The position numbers and the translations under genes are program-made. The notes under the pieces were generated by a model that saw nothing but the letters and a program-made list of their open reading frames with translations, was not told the origin of the DNA and searched no databases. From the NCBI RefSeq assembly GCF_020025155.1, contig NZ_CP073751.1:310001-374000 (forward strand): DNA of 64,000 nucleotides, in the 5' to 3' direction. Of the stretch, positions 49,323 through 60,372 are shown piece after piece (position 1 is the stretch's first letter; each line of letters starts with the position of its first letter). The stretch comes from Halopseudomonas nanhaiensis (GTDB lineage Bacteria > Pseudomonadota > Gammaproteobacteria > Pseudomonadales > Pseudomonadaceae).

Positions 49323-51719
49323 TCAGAACAGCTCCAGAGGCGTTTCGGCATCGTCGGCGCTATAGCCGTTGTCGTCGAGCTCGCTGAATGGTGGCGGGGC
49401 GTCTTCTTCCTTGAATACTTCGAAATATCCGGCAGACGAGCCGGGTCGCGCCGCTCGGCCTGTCGTCGGGTCGATGCGCACGCTGACCAGCCCATCAGGC
49501 ATCGACTGGCTGTGCTCCGGCCGACCTTCCAGCGCGCCGTCCATGAAGCGCATCCAGATCGGCAGAGCCGTGGTCCCGCCATACTCACGCTTGCCGAGCG
49601 TGGCTGGCTGGTCGAAGCCGACCCAGACGGTAACGACCAGGTCGGCGTTGTAACCGGAAAACCAGCCATCCTTCTGATCATTGGTCGTCCCGGTCTTGCC
49701 GGCCAGATCGTCCCGCTCGAGCTGGCGAGCACGCACGGCGGTTCCGCGGGTGATGACATCCTTGAGCATGCTGGTCAGCTGGTATGTGGTCCGCGGATCG
49801 AGTACGCGTTCGGCCACCGTCACGTCCTCTTCCAGCGGCGCGAGGACCTTGTCGCGGTACTCTGCCAGGCGCTCCTCGAAGTGATCCTGTGCGCTTTCCG
49901 CAATCGGCGGCTGGGCCAGGAACACGACCTGACGGAAGCGGTCCTCGACCCGATCGATCACGTACGGGCGCACGGCGAACCCGCCGTTGGCGATGACGCT
50001 GTAGCCCTGGGCTATCTGCAAGGGAGTCAGCTCGGAGGTGCCGAGCGAGGCCGACAGGTTGCGCGGAAGCTCCTCGCGCCGAAAGCCGAAACGCTGGATG
50101 TAATCGAGCGAACGGTCCACGCCCATGTCCTGCATCAGGCGGATCGACACCAGATTGCGCGAGCGATACAGCGCTTCGCGCAGACGAATCGGACCCAGGA
50201 AGTCGCCGCCGGAATTACGTGGGCGCCATTCGGTGTCCTGAAACTCATCCACGTAAACCAGCGGTGCATCGTTGACCAGGCTCGCCGGGGTGTAGCCATT
50301 GTCCAGGGCAGCGGCGTACAGGAACGGCTTGAAGCTTGAGCCGGGTTGCCGTCTGGCCTGGGTGACGCGGTTGTACTTGCTCTGCACGAAGGAGAAACCA
50401 CCGGTCAATGCCTGGATGCTGCCGTCCAGCGGAGACAGGGCGACCAGCGCGCTCTGCGCCTGAGGCAGCTGCGCAAGCCGGTAGGTGTCATCCTGAACCC
50501 GGGTGACTCGCACCACGTCGCCCACTGCCAGCACATCGTCGGGTGCGCCGGGCGCAGGTCCGAGACTGTCCACACCCAGTTGCGGTCGTGCCCATTTCAT
50601 CTGCTCCCACGGGATGACCGCTTCGCCGCCATTGCGCAAAATGATGTCGACGCTGTCGCTGTCGATCGCGCGGACCATGGCTGGCGCGAGCCCGCCGAGG
50701 TAGGCGTAGTCGCGTAGCAGCCGGGGATATTCCTCCACCGGCGCGTCGGGATGACGGGCTTCCGGGCCGCGGTAGCCATGCCGGCGGTCGTACTCCAGCA
50801 ACCCCTCGCGTAATGCACGGTTGGCCTGTTCCTGCAGTTCGCTGTCGATCGTGGTGTAGACATGATAGCCATCGATGTAGGCAGCATCGCCGTACCGCTC
50901 GATCATCTCCAGGCGCGCCATCTCTGCAACATAGGGCGCCTCCACATCCGGGTCAGCCCCGTGGTTGCGGGCTATGTTTGGTGTGGCTATCGCTTCTTCG
51001 TAGGCAGCCTGTTCGATATAACCGAGGCTGAGCATCCGCTGCAGAATCCAGTCACGCCGGATCTGCGCGCGCTCCGGGTTGGCGATGGGGTTGAAACGGG
51101 AAGGAGCCTTGGGCAGCCCCGCGATCATCGCCAGGTCTGCCAACGGCAGCTCGGATATGCTCTTGCCGTAGTACACCTGCGCTGCTGCTTCGATACCGTA
51201 GGCACGGTTGCCCAGATAGATCTTGTTGACGTAGAGCTCGAAGATTTCCTGTTTCGACAGGTTGCGCTCGATCTGCAGCGCCAGAAGTATCTCGTTGATC
51301 TTGCGGGAAAACACCCGGTCGCTGGTGAGGAAGTAGTTCTTCGCCACCTGCATGGTGATGGTGCTACCGCCTGTCTGAATCTGACCGGTCGTGATGAGCT
51401 CGCCAACGGCCCGGGCGAGGCTCGCCGGGTCGACGCCATGATGGTTGAGGAAGTTGTCATCTTCCGCAGCCAGAAGTGCCAGTATAAAGTTATTCGGCAC
51501 ACGGTCGAAACTGATGGGGAAGCGACGCATTTCGCCAAATTCAGCGATCAATTTGTGATCTGTGCTGTATATCCGTAACGGCGTTTGCAGTTGCACGTTG
51601 CGAAGTGTATCAACATCCGGTAAAGCAGGGCTAAGATAGAGCGCTACCCCGCTCAGGCCCAGTATCGGAGCGCTAGCCAGAGCCAGAAGCGACCACAGAA
51701 TAAATTTGACGAAACGCAT
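49323..51719 (-). CDS. ponA: Penicillin-binding protein 1A, 798 aa
   Basis: Bifunctional class A peptidoglycan synthase. N-terminal anchor about 5-28; glycosyltransferase (GT51) about 50-225 with catalytic Glu86 (AAEDDNFLNHHGVD) and GGSTITMQVAKN; OB-like insert about 320-420; transpeptidase about 425-760 with Ser461 in SSFK (461-464), SRN at 519-521 and KTGTT at 674. Length fits PBP1a. The ATG follows a weak Shine-Dalgarno (GAAATCCTTCTCCCTC region). Its divergent neighbour is pilM, the usual Pseudomonas order. Confidence 0.96.
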   Translation of the reverse strand: MRFVKFILWSLLALASAPILGLSGVALYLSPALPDVDTLRNVQLQTPLRIYSTDHKLIAEFGEMRRFPISFDRVPNNFILALLAAEDDNFLNHHGVDPASLARAVGELITTGQIQTGGSTITMQVAKNYFLTSDRVFSRKINEILLALQIERNLSKQEIFELYVNKIYLGNRAYGIEAAAQVYYGKSISELPLADLAMIAGLPKAPSRFNPIANPERAQIRRDWILQRMLSLGYIEQAAYEEAIATPNIARNHGADPDVEAPYVAEMARLEMIERYGDAAYIDGYHVYTTIDSELQEQANRALREGLLEYDRRHGYRGPEARHPDAPVEEYPRLLRDYAYLGGLAPAMVRAIDSDSVDIILRNGGEAVIPWEQMKWARPQLGVDSLGPAPGAPDDVLAVGDVVRVTRVQDDTYRLAQLPQAQSALVALSPLDGSIQALTGGFSFVQSKYNRVTQARRQPGSSFKPFLYAAALDNGYTPASLVNDAPLVYVDEFQDTEWRPRNSGGDFLGPIRLREALYRSRNLVSIRLMQDMGVDRSLDYIQRFGFRREELPRNLSASLGTSELTPLQIAQGYSVIANGGFAVRPYVIDRVEDRFRQVVFLAQPPIAESAQDHFEERLAEYRDKVLAPLEEDVTVAERVLDPRTTYQLTSMLKDVITRGTAVRARQLERDDLAGKTGTTNDQKDGWFSGYNADLVVTVWVGFDQPATLGKREYGGTTALPIWMRFMDGALEGRPEHSQSMPDGLVSVRIDPTTGRAARPGSSAGYFEVFKEEDAPPPFSELDDNGYSADDAETPLELF

Positions 51720-51791
51720 GAGGGAGAAGGATTTCCCTGATAAATGAGATGGTTAGCTTGAGGCTAGGGTGAGAACGGGTTAACAGTCTGC

Positions 51792-51821
51792 ATTATAAGC
51801 GCATTTTTTTCCATTTCGCCA
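51792..51821 (-). promoter_or_regulatory. Candidate ponA promoter
   Basis: On the minus strand TATAAT (complement of 51792-51797) is a perfect -10, with TGGCGA (complement of 51816-51821) as a partial -35 after an 18-base spacer. It lies about 75 bases before the ponA start. Confidence 0.5.
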
Positions 51822-51822
51822 T

Positions 51823-51851
51823 TTGCGCTTGCACAGCGACTGTTATTTAAT
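51823..51851 (+). promoter_or_regulatory. Candidate pilMNOPQ promoter
   Basis: TTGCGC (51823-51828), 17-base spacer, TTTAAT (51846-51851, 5 of 6 match), ending 53 bases before pilM. It overlaps the divergent ponA -35 region at its outer edge, so the two promoters are close to back-to-back. Confidence 0.45.
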
Positions 51852-51876
51852 GTAGGAAAACATAAACCGTCCGTAA

Positions 51877-52967
<1,091 letters not shown>

Positions 52968-52968
<1 letters not shown>

Positions 52969-53546
52969 TGGCTCGCATTAACCTGTTGCCCTGGCGCGAG
53001 CAGCTCAGGGAAGAGCGCAAGAAAGAGTTTCTGACTGTCCTGGTTCTCATCGTGCTGTTTGCCGGCGCGCTGATCTTCCTCGGCGACCGGATTCTCAGCG
53101 GTCGCATCGACCACCAGAACGCCCGCAACGAGTTCCTGCAGAAGGAAATCAACGTACTCGAGGCGCGCATCAAGGAGATTGAGCAGCTGCAGGCGCGGCG
53201 TACCCAACTGCTGGACCGGGTGAAGATCATCGAGGACTTGCAGGGTAACCGGCCGATCATCGTTCGGGTCTTCGACGAGATGGCCAGAACCCTGGCTGAC
53301 GGTGTGCATTTCACCTCCGTCGAGATGAAAGGGCCGACCATCAATATCAAGGGAGCCGCAGAGTCCAACAACCGCGTATCCAATTTGATGCGCCAGATGG
53401 ACGCTTCCGAATGGCTGACTGCGCCGAACCTGACTGCGGTTCGTGCTGTGACCCAGGGCGGCGTCGATCAGGCGAACGTGTTCGAATTGTCCGTGCGCCA
53501 GACTGAACCCGGCGCACGTGCCGCTGAGGGAGAGCAGCAGCAATGA
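52968..53546 (+). CDS. pilN: Type IV pilus assembly protein PilN, 192 aa
   Basis: N-terminal MARINLLPWREQLREERKK is the PilM-binding motif; one membrane helix about 23-42; coiled coil about 48-85; periplasmic ferredoxin-like domain to the end. The start overlaps the pilM stop by one base and the stop overlaps pilO by four. It pairs with PilO in the inner-membrane alignment complex. Confidence 0.96.
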
Positions 53547-54166
53547 GTTTCGCTCAATCCATGGAAAGCCTGAAGAAGGTCGATATCAACGACCTGGACT
53601 TCAACAATATAGGTGCCTGGCCCGGCGCGCTGAAAGTCATCGTTGCGGCTCTGGTGTTCATCGTCCTGATCGGGCTCGGTTACCAGTTCCATCTCAAGGA
53701 CCTTCGTGCATCGCTTGAGCGTAGTGAGGCTCAAGAGGTGCAATTGCGGAATGACTTTACTGAAAAGTCTTTCCGCGCGGCGAACCTTGATGCGTACAAG
53801 GAACAACTCGCCGATATCGAGGAGCGTTTCGGTGAGCTTCTCAAGCAATTGCCCAGCGACACGGAAGTCCCGGGTCTTCTGGATGACATCACCGACCTTG
53901 GTCTGAAGAGCGGGCTGGAGTTCGAATCGATCACGCTACAGCCAGAGGTTGCTCAGCCGTTCTACATAGAATTGCCGATCAGCATCGTGGTCCAGGGCTC
54001 ATATCACGACATCGCAACGTTCATTAGCGGCGTGGCGGGCCAGTCGCGCATCGTCACTTTACATGATTTCAACCTCGCTCCTCTGGAGGAGAGTGACTCC
54101 GACCTGCTCAAAATGAGCATCACAGCCAAGACCTATCGCTATAACGAGGCGGGGACGGAGCAATGA
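53543..54166 (+). CDS. pilO: Type IV pilus assembly protein PilO, 207 aa
   Basis: Short cytoplasmic segment (FAQSMESLKKVDINDLDFNN), membrane helix about 32-52, coiled coil to about 100, then a periplasmic domain (FGELLKQLPSDTEVPGLLDD, LPISIVVQGSYHDIATF). Heterodimerises with PilN and binds PilP. Overlaps both neighbours by four bases. Confidence 0.96.
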   Translation: MSFAQSMESLKKVDINDLDFNNIGAWPGALKVIVAALVFIVLIGLGYQFHLKDLRASLERSEAQEVQLRNDFTEKSFRAANLDAYKEQLADIEERFGELLKQLPSDTEVPGLLDDITDLGLKSGLEFESITLQPEVAQPFYIELPISIVVQGSYHDIATFISGVAGQSRIVTLHDFNLAPLEESDSDLLKMSITAKTYRYNEAGTEQ

Positions 54167-54693
54167 TCATGATCAAGCGTAATCTGTTCGCCGCCGCTGC
54201 GCTGTCTTCGTTGCTGACCGGGTGCGGCAATAGTGACTTCCAGGACCTGCAGGTCTTCATGGACGAAACCCGGGCGCGGCCTTCCGGCGAGATCGAACCT
54301 ACGCCGCGTTTTCCGCCCTACGAGGCATTTACCTACAGCGCGACGTCCCTGCGCAGTCCGTTTCAACCTCCGGTAAGGCTCGACCTGACCAAGCGCGAGC
54401 GCGGTTCCCAGGACATCAAGCCGGACGAAAACCGCACCAGGCAGTTCCTCGAAGGCTTCAATATCGAAGGCTTCGAAATGGTAGGCACGCTTAGCAATCA
54501 GGGTGGCATGCAGGCGCTGGTACGTGGCGCAGGCAGTGTGCATCGAGTCAGTATTGGCGACTATCTCGGCCGTAACCACGGTCGCATCACCGGTATCGAG
54601 GAAGGGCGAATCGAAGTGGTGGAAATAGTCCCAGACGGGGAAGGTGGTTGGTTGGAGCGCCCGCGGACACTCAGCTTGCCTGAGCGCGGATAG
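54163..54693 (+). CDS. pilP: Type IV pilus lipoprotein PilP, 176 aa
   Basis: Lipoprotein signal peptide with lipobox LLTGC (lipidated Cys21); disordered linker; C-terminal beta domain (EMVGTLSNQGGMQALV, HRVSIGDYLGRNHGRI) that links PilNO to secretin PilQ. Two close ATG codons exist (54163, 54169); the first gives the ATGA overlap with pilO. Confidence 0.95.
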   Translation: MIMIKRNLFAAAALSSLLTGCGNSDFQDLQVFMDETRARPSGEIEPTPRFPPYEAFTYSATSLRSPFQPPVRLDLTKRERGSQDIKPDENRTRQFLEGFNIEGFEMVGTLSNQGGMQALVRGAGSVHRVSIGDYLGRNHGRITGIEEGRIEVVEIVPDGEGGWLERPRTLSLPERG

Positions 54694-54713
54694 GACAACC
54701 AGGGAGAGATAAA

Positions 54714-56930
54714 ATGAACTGTAAACAGTCACGCGTGGAACGCAATCAAATGCCTCTAACCAGGAAGTTTTCGCTCGCTGCGGTCTTGGCCGTACTCAGC
54801 CCGTGGGTGGCCGCCGCCGACCTGCAGAAACTGGATGTAGCCTCTCTGCCTGGTGAACGGGTTGAGCTCAAGCTCACATTCGACGAACCGGTCGCTACGC
54901 CGAAGGGTTACACCATCGAGCAGCCCGCTCGGATCGCGCTGGATCTGCCGGGCGTGAAGAACAAGCTCGGCGAACGCGGCCGGGAGCTAGGCCTGGGTAA
55001 CGCGCGCAGCCTGAACATTGTCGAAGCCAACGACCGTACCCGTCTTATCGTCAACCTGACGAATCTCGCGCCCTATACCACGCGGGTAGAAGGCAACAAT
55101 CTGTTCATTCTGGTCGGCACCGACAGCGCGCCGGGCTATTCCGCCCCGGCGACGGCGTCGGCCGGCTCTGCTGCTTCGGCGTCCTCGAACAACTGGCGTT
55201 CCGCTGACCAGCCTGCCGTGTCCTCCGCTGCCGCGTCCGGCGGCAAGGCCATCCGCAGTCTGGATTTCCAGCGCGGAGAGCAGGGTGAAGGCAACGTCAT
55301 CATCGACCTGTCGGATCCGTCGATCCGCGTCGACGTGGACGAGCAGGGCGGACGCGTGCGGCTGAATTTCCCGGATACCCGTCTGCCTGACGAGTTGCGC
55401 GTCCGGCTCGATGTGAAGGACTTCGCCACGCCGGTCAACTTCATCAATGCCAGCACATCCGGCGGCAATACCACGATCAACATCGAGCCCAGCGGCTACT
55501 TCGAGCATCTGGTCTACCAGGCTGAAGATCGGCTGATCGTCAGCTTCAAGCCGCTTAGCCGTGGTGAGGTCGAGCAGCGCCGCGCCGATGAGTTTGCCTA
55601 CACCGGCGAGAAGCTGTCGTTGAACTTCCAGAACATCGAAGTGCGCTCAGTGCTGCAGCTGATTGCCGATTTCACCGACCTGAACCTGGTTGCCAGCGAC
55701 ACGGTGGAAGGCAGCATCACACTGCGTCTGCAGAATGTGCCCTGGGATCAGGCGCTGGACCTGGTTCTGAAAACCAAGGGTCTGGACAAGCGCCGCGTCG
55801 GTAACGTGCTGCTGGTTGCCCCGGCGGACGAAATTGCTGCCCGCGAGCGTCAGGAGCTGGAATCCCAACGTCAGATCGCCGAGCTGGCTCCGCTGCGTCG
55901 TGAGTTGATCCAGGTGAACTACGCCCGTGCCGCCGACATTGCCAAGCTGTTCGCGTCGGTCACTGCTGGCGCGCAGGGGGAGCAGCGTGGCTCGATCACC
56001 GTCGACGATCGCACCAACAGCATCATCGCCCTGGAGACCCAGGACAAGCTCGACGAGCTGCGTCGCATCGTGACCCAGCTGGACATTCCGGTCCGTCAGG
56101 TGATGATCGAGGCTCGGATTGTCGAGGCCAACGTCGGCTTCGACAAGGCGCTGGGTGTGCGTTGGGGTGGTAACGTGAACCTGGGCTCTCGCTTCAACGC
56201 GTATGGTAAAGACGGCAACATGGGCGTGGTCGAAGACCCCAACCCGGTTACAGTGACTGACCCGATTACCGGTGCCACGACGGAAATATCGCGTAATACC
56301 GCTGGCTTTATCGGCATCCCCGAGATTCCGCTGAACACCCCGTTTGTTGACATGGGCGTCGCAGGGGCCACGTCCGGTATCGGCATCGGTTTCATCACCA
56401 ACAATGCGATCCTCGATCTGCAGCTGTCGGCGATGGAAAGCACCGGTAATGGCGAGATCATTTCCCAGCCCAAGGTCGTGACCTCCGACAAGGAAACCGC
56501 GAAGATCCTCAAGGGCTCCGAGATTCCCTATCAGGAAGCCAGCTCCAGCGGCGCGACCACGACAGCGTTCGCCGAAGCGGTACTGTCGCTCGAGGTAACG
56601 CCACAGATCACCCCTGACAATCAGGTGATCATGGAAGTGGTCGTCACCAAGGACGAGCCGGACTTCACCAACGAAGTGAACGGCGTGCCGACCATTCGCA
56701 AGAACGAGGTCAATGCCAAGATTCTCGTGGCGGACGGCGAAACCATCGTGATCGGTGGTGTGTTCTCCAGCGAGACCCAGCAGGCGCAGGAGAAGGTGCC
56801 CTTCCTGGGTGATCTGCCGGTCGTCGGTCGGGCTTTCCGTCGGGACATCACGTCCGAGAGCAAGACCGAACTGCTGGTGTTCCTCACGCCCCGCATCATC
56901 AACAACGGAGCGATTTCCGTTGCCAGGTAA
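54714..56930 (+). CDS. pilQ: Type IV pilus secretin PilQ, 738 aa
   Basis: Outer-membrane channel for the pilus fibre. Signal peptide (basic residues, then [17 protein letters not shown]); two AMIN domains about 35-125 and 175-275 that bind peptidoglycan, joined by a Ser/Ala-rich linker; STN/N1 domains about 300-470; secretin core about 490-735 with [28 protein letters not shown] and [24 protein letters not shown] lies before the ATG. It ends 5 bases before aroK. Confidence 0.97.
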   Translation: MNCKQSRVERNQMPLTRKFSLAAVLAVLSPWVAAADLQKLDVASLPGERVELKLTFDEPVATPKGYTIEQPARIALDLPGVKNKLGERGRELGLGNARSLNIVEANDRTRLIVNLTNLAPYTTRVEGNNLFILVGTDSAPGYSAPATASAGSAASASSNNWRSADQPAVSSAAASGGKAIRSLDFQRGEQGEGNVIIDLSDPSIRVDVDEQGGRVRLNFPDTRLPDELRVRLDVKDFATPVNFINASTSGGNTTINIEPSGYFEHLVYQAEDRLIVSFKPLSRGEVEQRRADEFAYTGEKLSLNFQNIEVRSVLQLIADFTDLNLVASDTVEGSITLRLQNVPWDQALDLVLKTKGLDKRRVGNVLLVAPADEIAARERQELESQRQIAELAPLRRELIQVNYARAADIAKLFASVTAGAQGEQRGSITVDDRTNSIIALETQDKLDELRRIVTQLDIPVRQVMIEARIVEANVGFDKALGVRWGGNVNLGSRFNAYGKDGNMGVVEDPNPVTVTDPITGATTEISRNTAGFIGIPEIPLNTPFVDMGVAGATSGIGIGFITNNAILDLQLSAMESTGNGEIISQPKVVTSDKETAKILKGSEIPYQEASSSGATTTAFAEAVLSLEVTPQITPDNQVIMEVVVTKDEPDFTNEVNGVPTIRKNEVNAKILVADGETIVIGGVFSSETQQAQEKVPFLGDLPVVGRAFRRDITSESKTELLVFLTPRIINNGAISVAR

Positions 56931-56935
56931 GCAGC

Positions 56936-57451
56936 TTGCGTAACGTCTTCCTCATAGGTCCGATGGGTGCCGGAAAAAGCACCATCGGACGGCTTCTGGC
57001 CAGGGAATTGAAGTATCCGTTCAAGGACTCCGATCGCGAGATCGAAGCCCGAACGGGTGCGGATATCCCCTGGATCTTTGACGTCGAAGGTGAGGAAGGT
57101 TTTCGTCAGCGTGAGGAGGCGATGATCGCTGAGCTCACCGCCGAAAACGGCATTGTGCTGGCCACCGGGGGTGGTGTGGTCATGCGGCCAGCGAACCGCA
57201 AGGCGCTTGCCGAGGGCGGACTCGTCGTCTATCTGCGTACCAGCGTGGAGCAGCAGTTGCAGCGTACCGCAAAGGATCGTCAGCGGCCTTTGCTGCAGAA
57301 TGCAGACCCGGAAAAGGTTCTTCGCGAGTTGATGGCCAAACGCGATCCGCTGTACCGGGAAATCGCCGACCTCATCATCGACACCGACCAGCGCGGCCCC
57401 AAGGTGGTCGTCAACGCCATCATCTCCCGTCTGCAGGACTCGGCGAACTGA
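56936..57451 (+). CDS. aroK: Shikimate kinase, 171 aa
   Basis: Phosphorylates shikimate in the aromatic amino acid pathway. Walker A is [11 protein letters not shown]; shikimate-binding [12 protein letters not shown] includes the conserved Asp and Arg; ATGGGVVMR is the substrate GGG motif; RQRPLL lies in the lid. The start is TTG 56936 (AGGTAAG upstream), giving MRNVFLIG, the family N terminus; there is no ATG or GTG in a suitable place. Likely co-transcribed with pilQ and aroB, the usual Pseudomonas order. Confidence 0.94.
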   Translation: MRNVFLIGPMGAGKSTIGRLLARELKYPFKDSDREIEARTGADIPWIFDVEGEEGFRQREEAMIAELTAENGIVLATGGGVVMRPANRKALAEGGLVVYLRTSVEQQLQRTAKDRQRPLLQNADPEKVLRELMAKRDPLYREIADLIIDTDQRGPKVVVNAIISRLQDSAN

Positions 57452-57532
57452 CATTTCGATGCGCCATCTGCTCTCTCGTTTTCGCGCGGACTGCTCTGAT
57501 GTATGCTGGCGAGCCAGTAACGGAGGGGTGTC

Positions 57533-58612
57533 ATGCAGCGTCTGACGGTCGAGCTCGATGAACGCAGTTATCCTATTTATATCGGTGAAGGGCTTCTTCA
57601 GAGCCCTGAGCTTCTGCTCGGTCATGTTGCAGGCAGGCAGGTCTGTATCGTCACTGACGATACCGTAGCGCCGCTGTATCTGGATCAGGTACGTGGGCTG
57701 CTGAGCAGCCGCGATGTACTCTCGGTGGTGCTGCCTACCGGTGAGGCGTACAAGAACTGGGCAACCCTGCAACAGATCTTCGATTCGCTGCTGGAGCATC
57801 GCCACGATCGTCGCACCACCCTCATTGCATTGGGCGGCGGGGTAATCGGTGACATGACCGGTTTCGCTGCGGCCTGTTACCAGCGAGGCGTCGACTTCAT
57901 CCAGATTCCGACGACGCTGCTGTCGCAGGTCGATTCTTCGGTGGGTGGCAAGACCGGCATCAATCATCCGGCCGGCAAGAACATGATCGGCGCCTTCTAT
58001 CAGCCCAAGGCGGTATTGATCGACACCGCGACCCTTCGAACGCTGCCGGACCGTGAAGTGAGTGCCGGCCTGGCCGAGATCATCAAGTACGGCCTGATCC
58101 GGGATGCGGGCTTCCTTGATTGGCTAGAAAGCAATATGACCAGCCTTCGGGCGCTGGACTCCGCGCCGATCACGCAGGCGATCGCACGCTCCTGCGCCAT
58201 CAAGGCGGAGGTCGTCGGCGCTGACGAACGGGAGGGTGGGGTGCGGGCCATTCTCAATCTTGGTCACACCTTCGGGCACGCCATCGAGGCGCATCAGGGT
58301 TACGGTACGTGGTTGCATGGCGAAGCAGTGGGAGCCGGCATGACCATGGCACTGGCCATGTCTGTGCGGCTGGGTTGGATCGACGAGGCGGCATGCCAGC
58401 GTGGCGTCTCCATCATCCGCTCCGCCGGCTTGCCGGTCAGCCCGCCTGACACCATGCAGCCTGACGATTTTCTGCGCCTGATGGCGGTCGACAAGAAGGT
58501 GCTGGACGGCCAGCTGCGGCTGGTGCTGTTGCGCGCGCTGGGCGATGCCACAGTGACCGCTGATTATGATTCTGAAGCACTCAATGACACCCTGCGGAAA
58601 GAGTATCCATGA
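57533..58612 (+). CDS. aroB: 3-dehydroquinate synthase, 359 aa
   Basis: NAD- and metal-dependent second enzyme of the shikimate pathway. [44 protein letters not shown] and [11 protein letters not shown] (metal-binding His) are all conserved. GGAGG lies 6 bases before the ATG. The stop overlaps the following DamX-like gene by four bases. The 81-base gap to aroK contains no strong hairpin. Confidence 0.97.
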   Translation: MQRLTVELDERSYPIYIGEGLLQSPELLLGHVAGRQVCIVTDDTVAPLYLDQVRGLLSSRDVLSVVLPTGEAYKNWATLQQIFDSLLEHRHDRRTTLIALGGGVIGDMTGFAAACYQRGVDFIQIPTTLLSQVDSSVGGKTGINHPAGKNMIGAFYQPKAVLIDTATLRTLPDREVSAGLAEIIKYGLIRDAGFLDWLESNMTSLRALDSAPITQAIARSCAIKAEVVGADEREGGVRAILNLGHTFGHAIEAHQGYGTWLHGEAVGAGMTMALAMSVRLGWIDEAACQRGVSIIRSAGLPVSPPDTMQPDDFLRLMAVDKKVLDGQLRLVLLRALGDATVTADYDSEALNDTLRKEYP

Positions 58613-60144
58613 AAGCAGAGCGGGACCAAGACCTAAACGCCGGCGGTGATGCGCAGGACGTGCTCGAGTACTACCAGCTGAGCCATGACCCGTTTGCGGC
58701 GCGTACGCCGGGTTTCAAGTTCTTTACGCCGCAGCGCAAGCCGGTGCTGGCCCAGCTGCATCATCTTGCCCGATTCGCTGGTCAGGTATTGGTCGTTACC
58801 GGACCCCGCGGCAGCGGGAAGACGCTGCTGCGTCAGGCGCTGATTGCCAGTACCAACAAGGACGCTGCGCAATGCGTGGTGACGTCCGGCCGCGAGGTGG
58901 AGTCTGCTGACGCACTGGTGGCCACGCTGTGTCAGGCAGTGGGCGTGCCGGAAAAATCGATAGCGGCCCTGTTGGAGCGCGCGGAGCAGCTGCACGACGT
59001 CGGCATGCAACTGTATGTGGTCGTCGATGATGCGCATCAGCTCGACGCTCCCTCGCTGCAATTGCTCGCCGATCTCAGCCAGGTAGACGACCGCTTCGCA
59101 CCCAAGGTGTTTCTGTTTGGGGAAGACGTTCTCGCCGGCACGCTGGTGACCATCGATCTTCCGGAAGAAAAGAGCTGGTACCACCGCATTTCGCTGCAAC
59201 CGCTAACACTGGAAGAGACGCGCGACTACCTGGCGCAGCGACTGGAGGGCGCTGGTCAGTCGATCGAGTTGTTCAGCGACGCGCAGGTCGAGTGGATCCA
59301 CGACGAAAGCGAGGGGTGGCCCGGACGCATCAACGAAGCTGGACGCCGTGCGCTGGAAGATGACCAGCAGGATGCGGTGACCGAGTCTGCCCCGCGCGGG
59401 CCGATCATACCGCGTCGCTCGTTGATCGCCCTGGTGCTGGTTTCCATCGGTGTCGCGGCCGCTTGGATGATGGGGGGCGAAGACACTGCCCAACAGCCTA
59501 CTACCACCGTGCTCGAGTTGCCGACCCAGGTGGCGGAAGTCGATGCCACCGATCCAGTCATGCCTCCTCCGGAACAGCTCGATCCTATGGAAGCCGCTTC
59601 GGATATGCCGGAAGACCTGGCTCTCGTCGAAGCGCCGCCCCAGCCGGTCGTCGCCGGAGATGAGCCGGCCCTGGCCGCGCCCGCCAGTTCGCCTGCGGCG
59701 ACGCCCGCCCCGCCGGTCACAGCGGACGAGGCTCCCGTCCCGCCTCAGCAGGCGACAGAGTCGGAGCCTCGGCCAGCCGCGCCGGTAGCCTCTGCTTCAA
59801 CTCCCGCCCCGGCACCTGCGGAGCGCCCGCAACCCTCGGCGGCCGCGGCGGGTTCCGATGCGGCTGCGTGGTATCGCCAGCAGTCCGGAGATCGTTACGT
59901 TCTGCAGTTGCTCGGCTCACGCTCCAGGCAAGCGGCCCTGGATTTCATGAGCGGGCATGAGGGGGTTGGTGAGCTGCACTATTTTGAAACGCGGCATGAA
60001 GGAAAGCCCTGGTTTGTGGTTACGCAGGGCGCCTATGCGGACCGGCAGCAGGCGCAGCAGGCGGCGGGCAGGCTGCCCGGGCCGTTGCGTCAGCAGAAGC
60101 CGTGGCCCCGAACCATCGCCAGTATCCAGCAGTCTCTGCCATAA
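58609..60144 (+). CDS. DamX-like AAA+/SPOR cell-division protein, 511 aa
   Basis: Residues 20-265 are an ExeA-like AAA ATPase (Walker [14 protein letters not shown]; Walker [11 protein letters not shown]); one membrane helix about 270-290 ([20 protein letters not shown]); a Pro/Ala/Glu-rich periplasmic linker about 292-415; and a C-terminal SPOR domain about 425-508 ([36 protein letters not shown]) that binds denuded septal peptidoglycan. It resembles DamX, which in enterobacteria also follows aroB. It overlaps aroB by four bases, and a terminator follows. Confidence 0.9.
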   Translation: MKAERDQDLNAGGDAQDVLEYYQLSHDPFAARTPGFKFFTPQRKPVLAQLHHLARFAGQVLVVTGPRGSGKTLLRQALIASTNKDAAQCVVTSGREVESADALVATLCQAVGVPEKSIAALLERAEQLHDVGMQLYVVVDDAHQLDAPSLQLLADLSQVDDRFAPKVFLFGEDVLAGTLVTIDLPEEKSWYHRISLQPLTLEETRDYLAQRLEGAGQSIELFSDAQVEWIHDESEGWPGRINEAGRRALEDDQQDAVTESAPRGPIIPRRSLIALVLVSIGVAAAWMMGGEDTAQQPTTTVLELPTQVAEVDATDPVMPPPEQLDPMEAASDMPEDLALVEAPPQPVVAGDEPALAAPASSPAATPAPPVTADEAPVPPQQATESEPRPAAPVASASTPAPAPAERPQPSAAAAGSDAAAWYRQQSGDRYVLQLLGSRSRQAALDFMSGHEGVGELHYFETRHEGKPWFVVTQGAYADRQQAQQAAGRLPGPLRQQKPWPRTIASIQQSLP

Positions 60145-60151
60145 TGCTCAC

Positions 60152-60173
60152 CGGCCCGTCGCACGGCGGGCCG
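60152..60173 (+). terminator. Rho-independent-type terminator after the pil-aro-damX unit
   Basis: CGGCCCGTC (60152-60160) and GGCGGGCCG (60165-60173) form a 9-bp stem (one G-T wobble) with a 4-base loop, 8 bases after the stop, followed by the T-rich TCATTTCTGTTT. Confidence 0.7.
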
Positions 60174-60253
60174 TCATTTCTGTTTCTGCAGTAAAAGCTT
60201 TCCGATTTACGACATTTGGATATGCTTTTGCGGCACTTCTCGCGCAAAATCAA

Positions 60254-60282
60254 TTGTGGCGGTGCAGGCCGCTGTGTACAAT
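60254..60282 (+). promoter_or_regulatory. Candidate gltB promoter
   Basis: TTGTGG (60254-60259), 17-base spacer, TACAAT (60277-60282, 5 of 6 match), 90 bases before gltB. The AT-rich leader after 60283 leaves room for regulation. Confidence 0.5.
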
Positions 60283-60372
60283 TACACCCCTTTTGTCCGG
60301 CGCCTAGCCAGATCACGTCTTCCGTTGGTTAGTCTAAGCGTCTGAATTCAATAGCTTTTTGAGAGTGTGCCT

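Noticed and set aside
46976-49387. An 803-codon frame antisense to the carboxylase and synthetase genes
   Set aside because: It mirrors two well-supported enzymes on the opposite strand, has no ribosome-binding site, and its translation has no domain; it is a high-GC third-position artefact.
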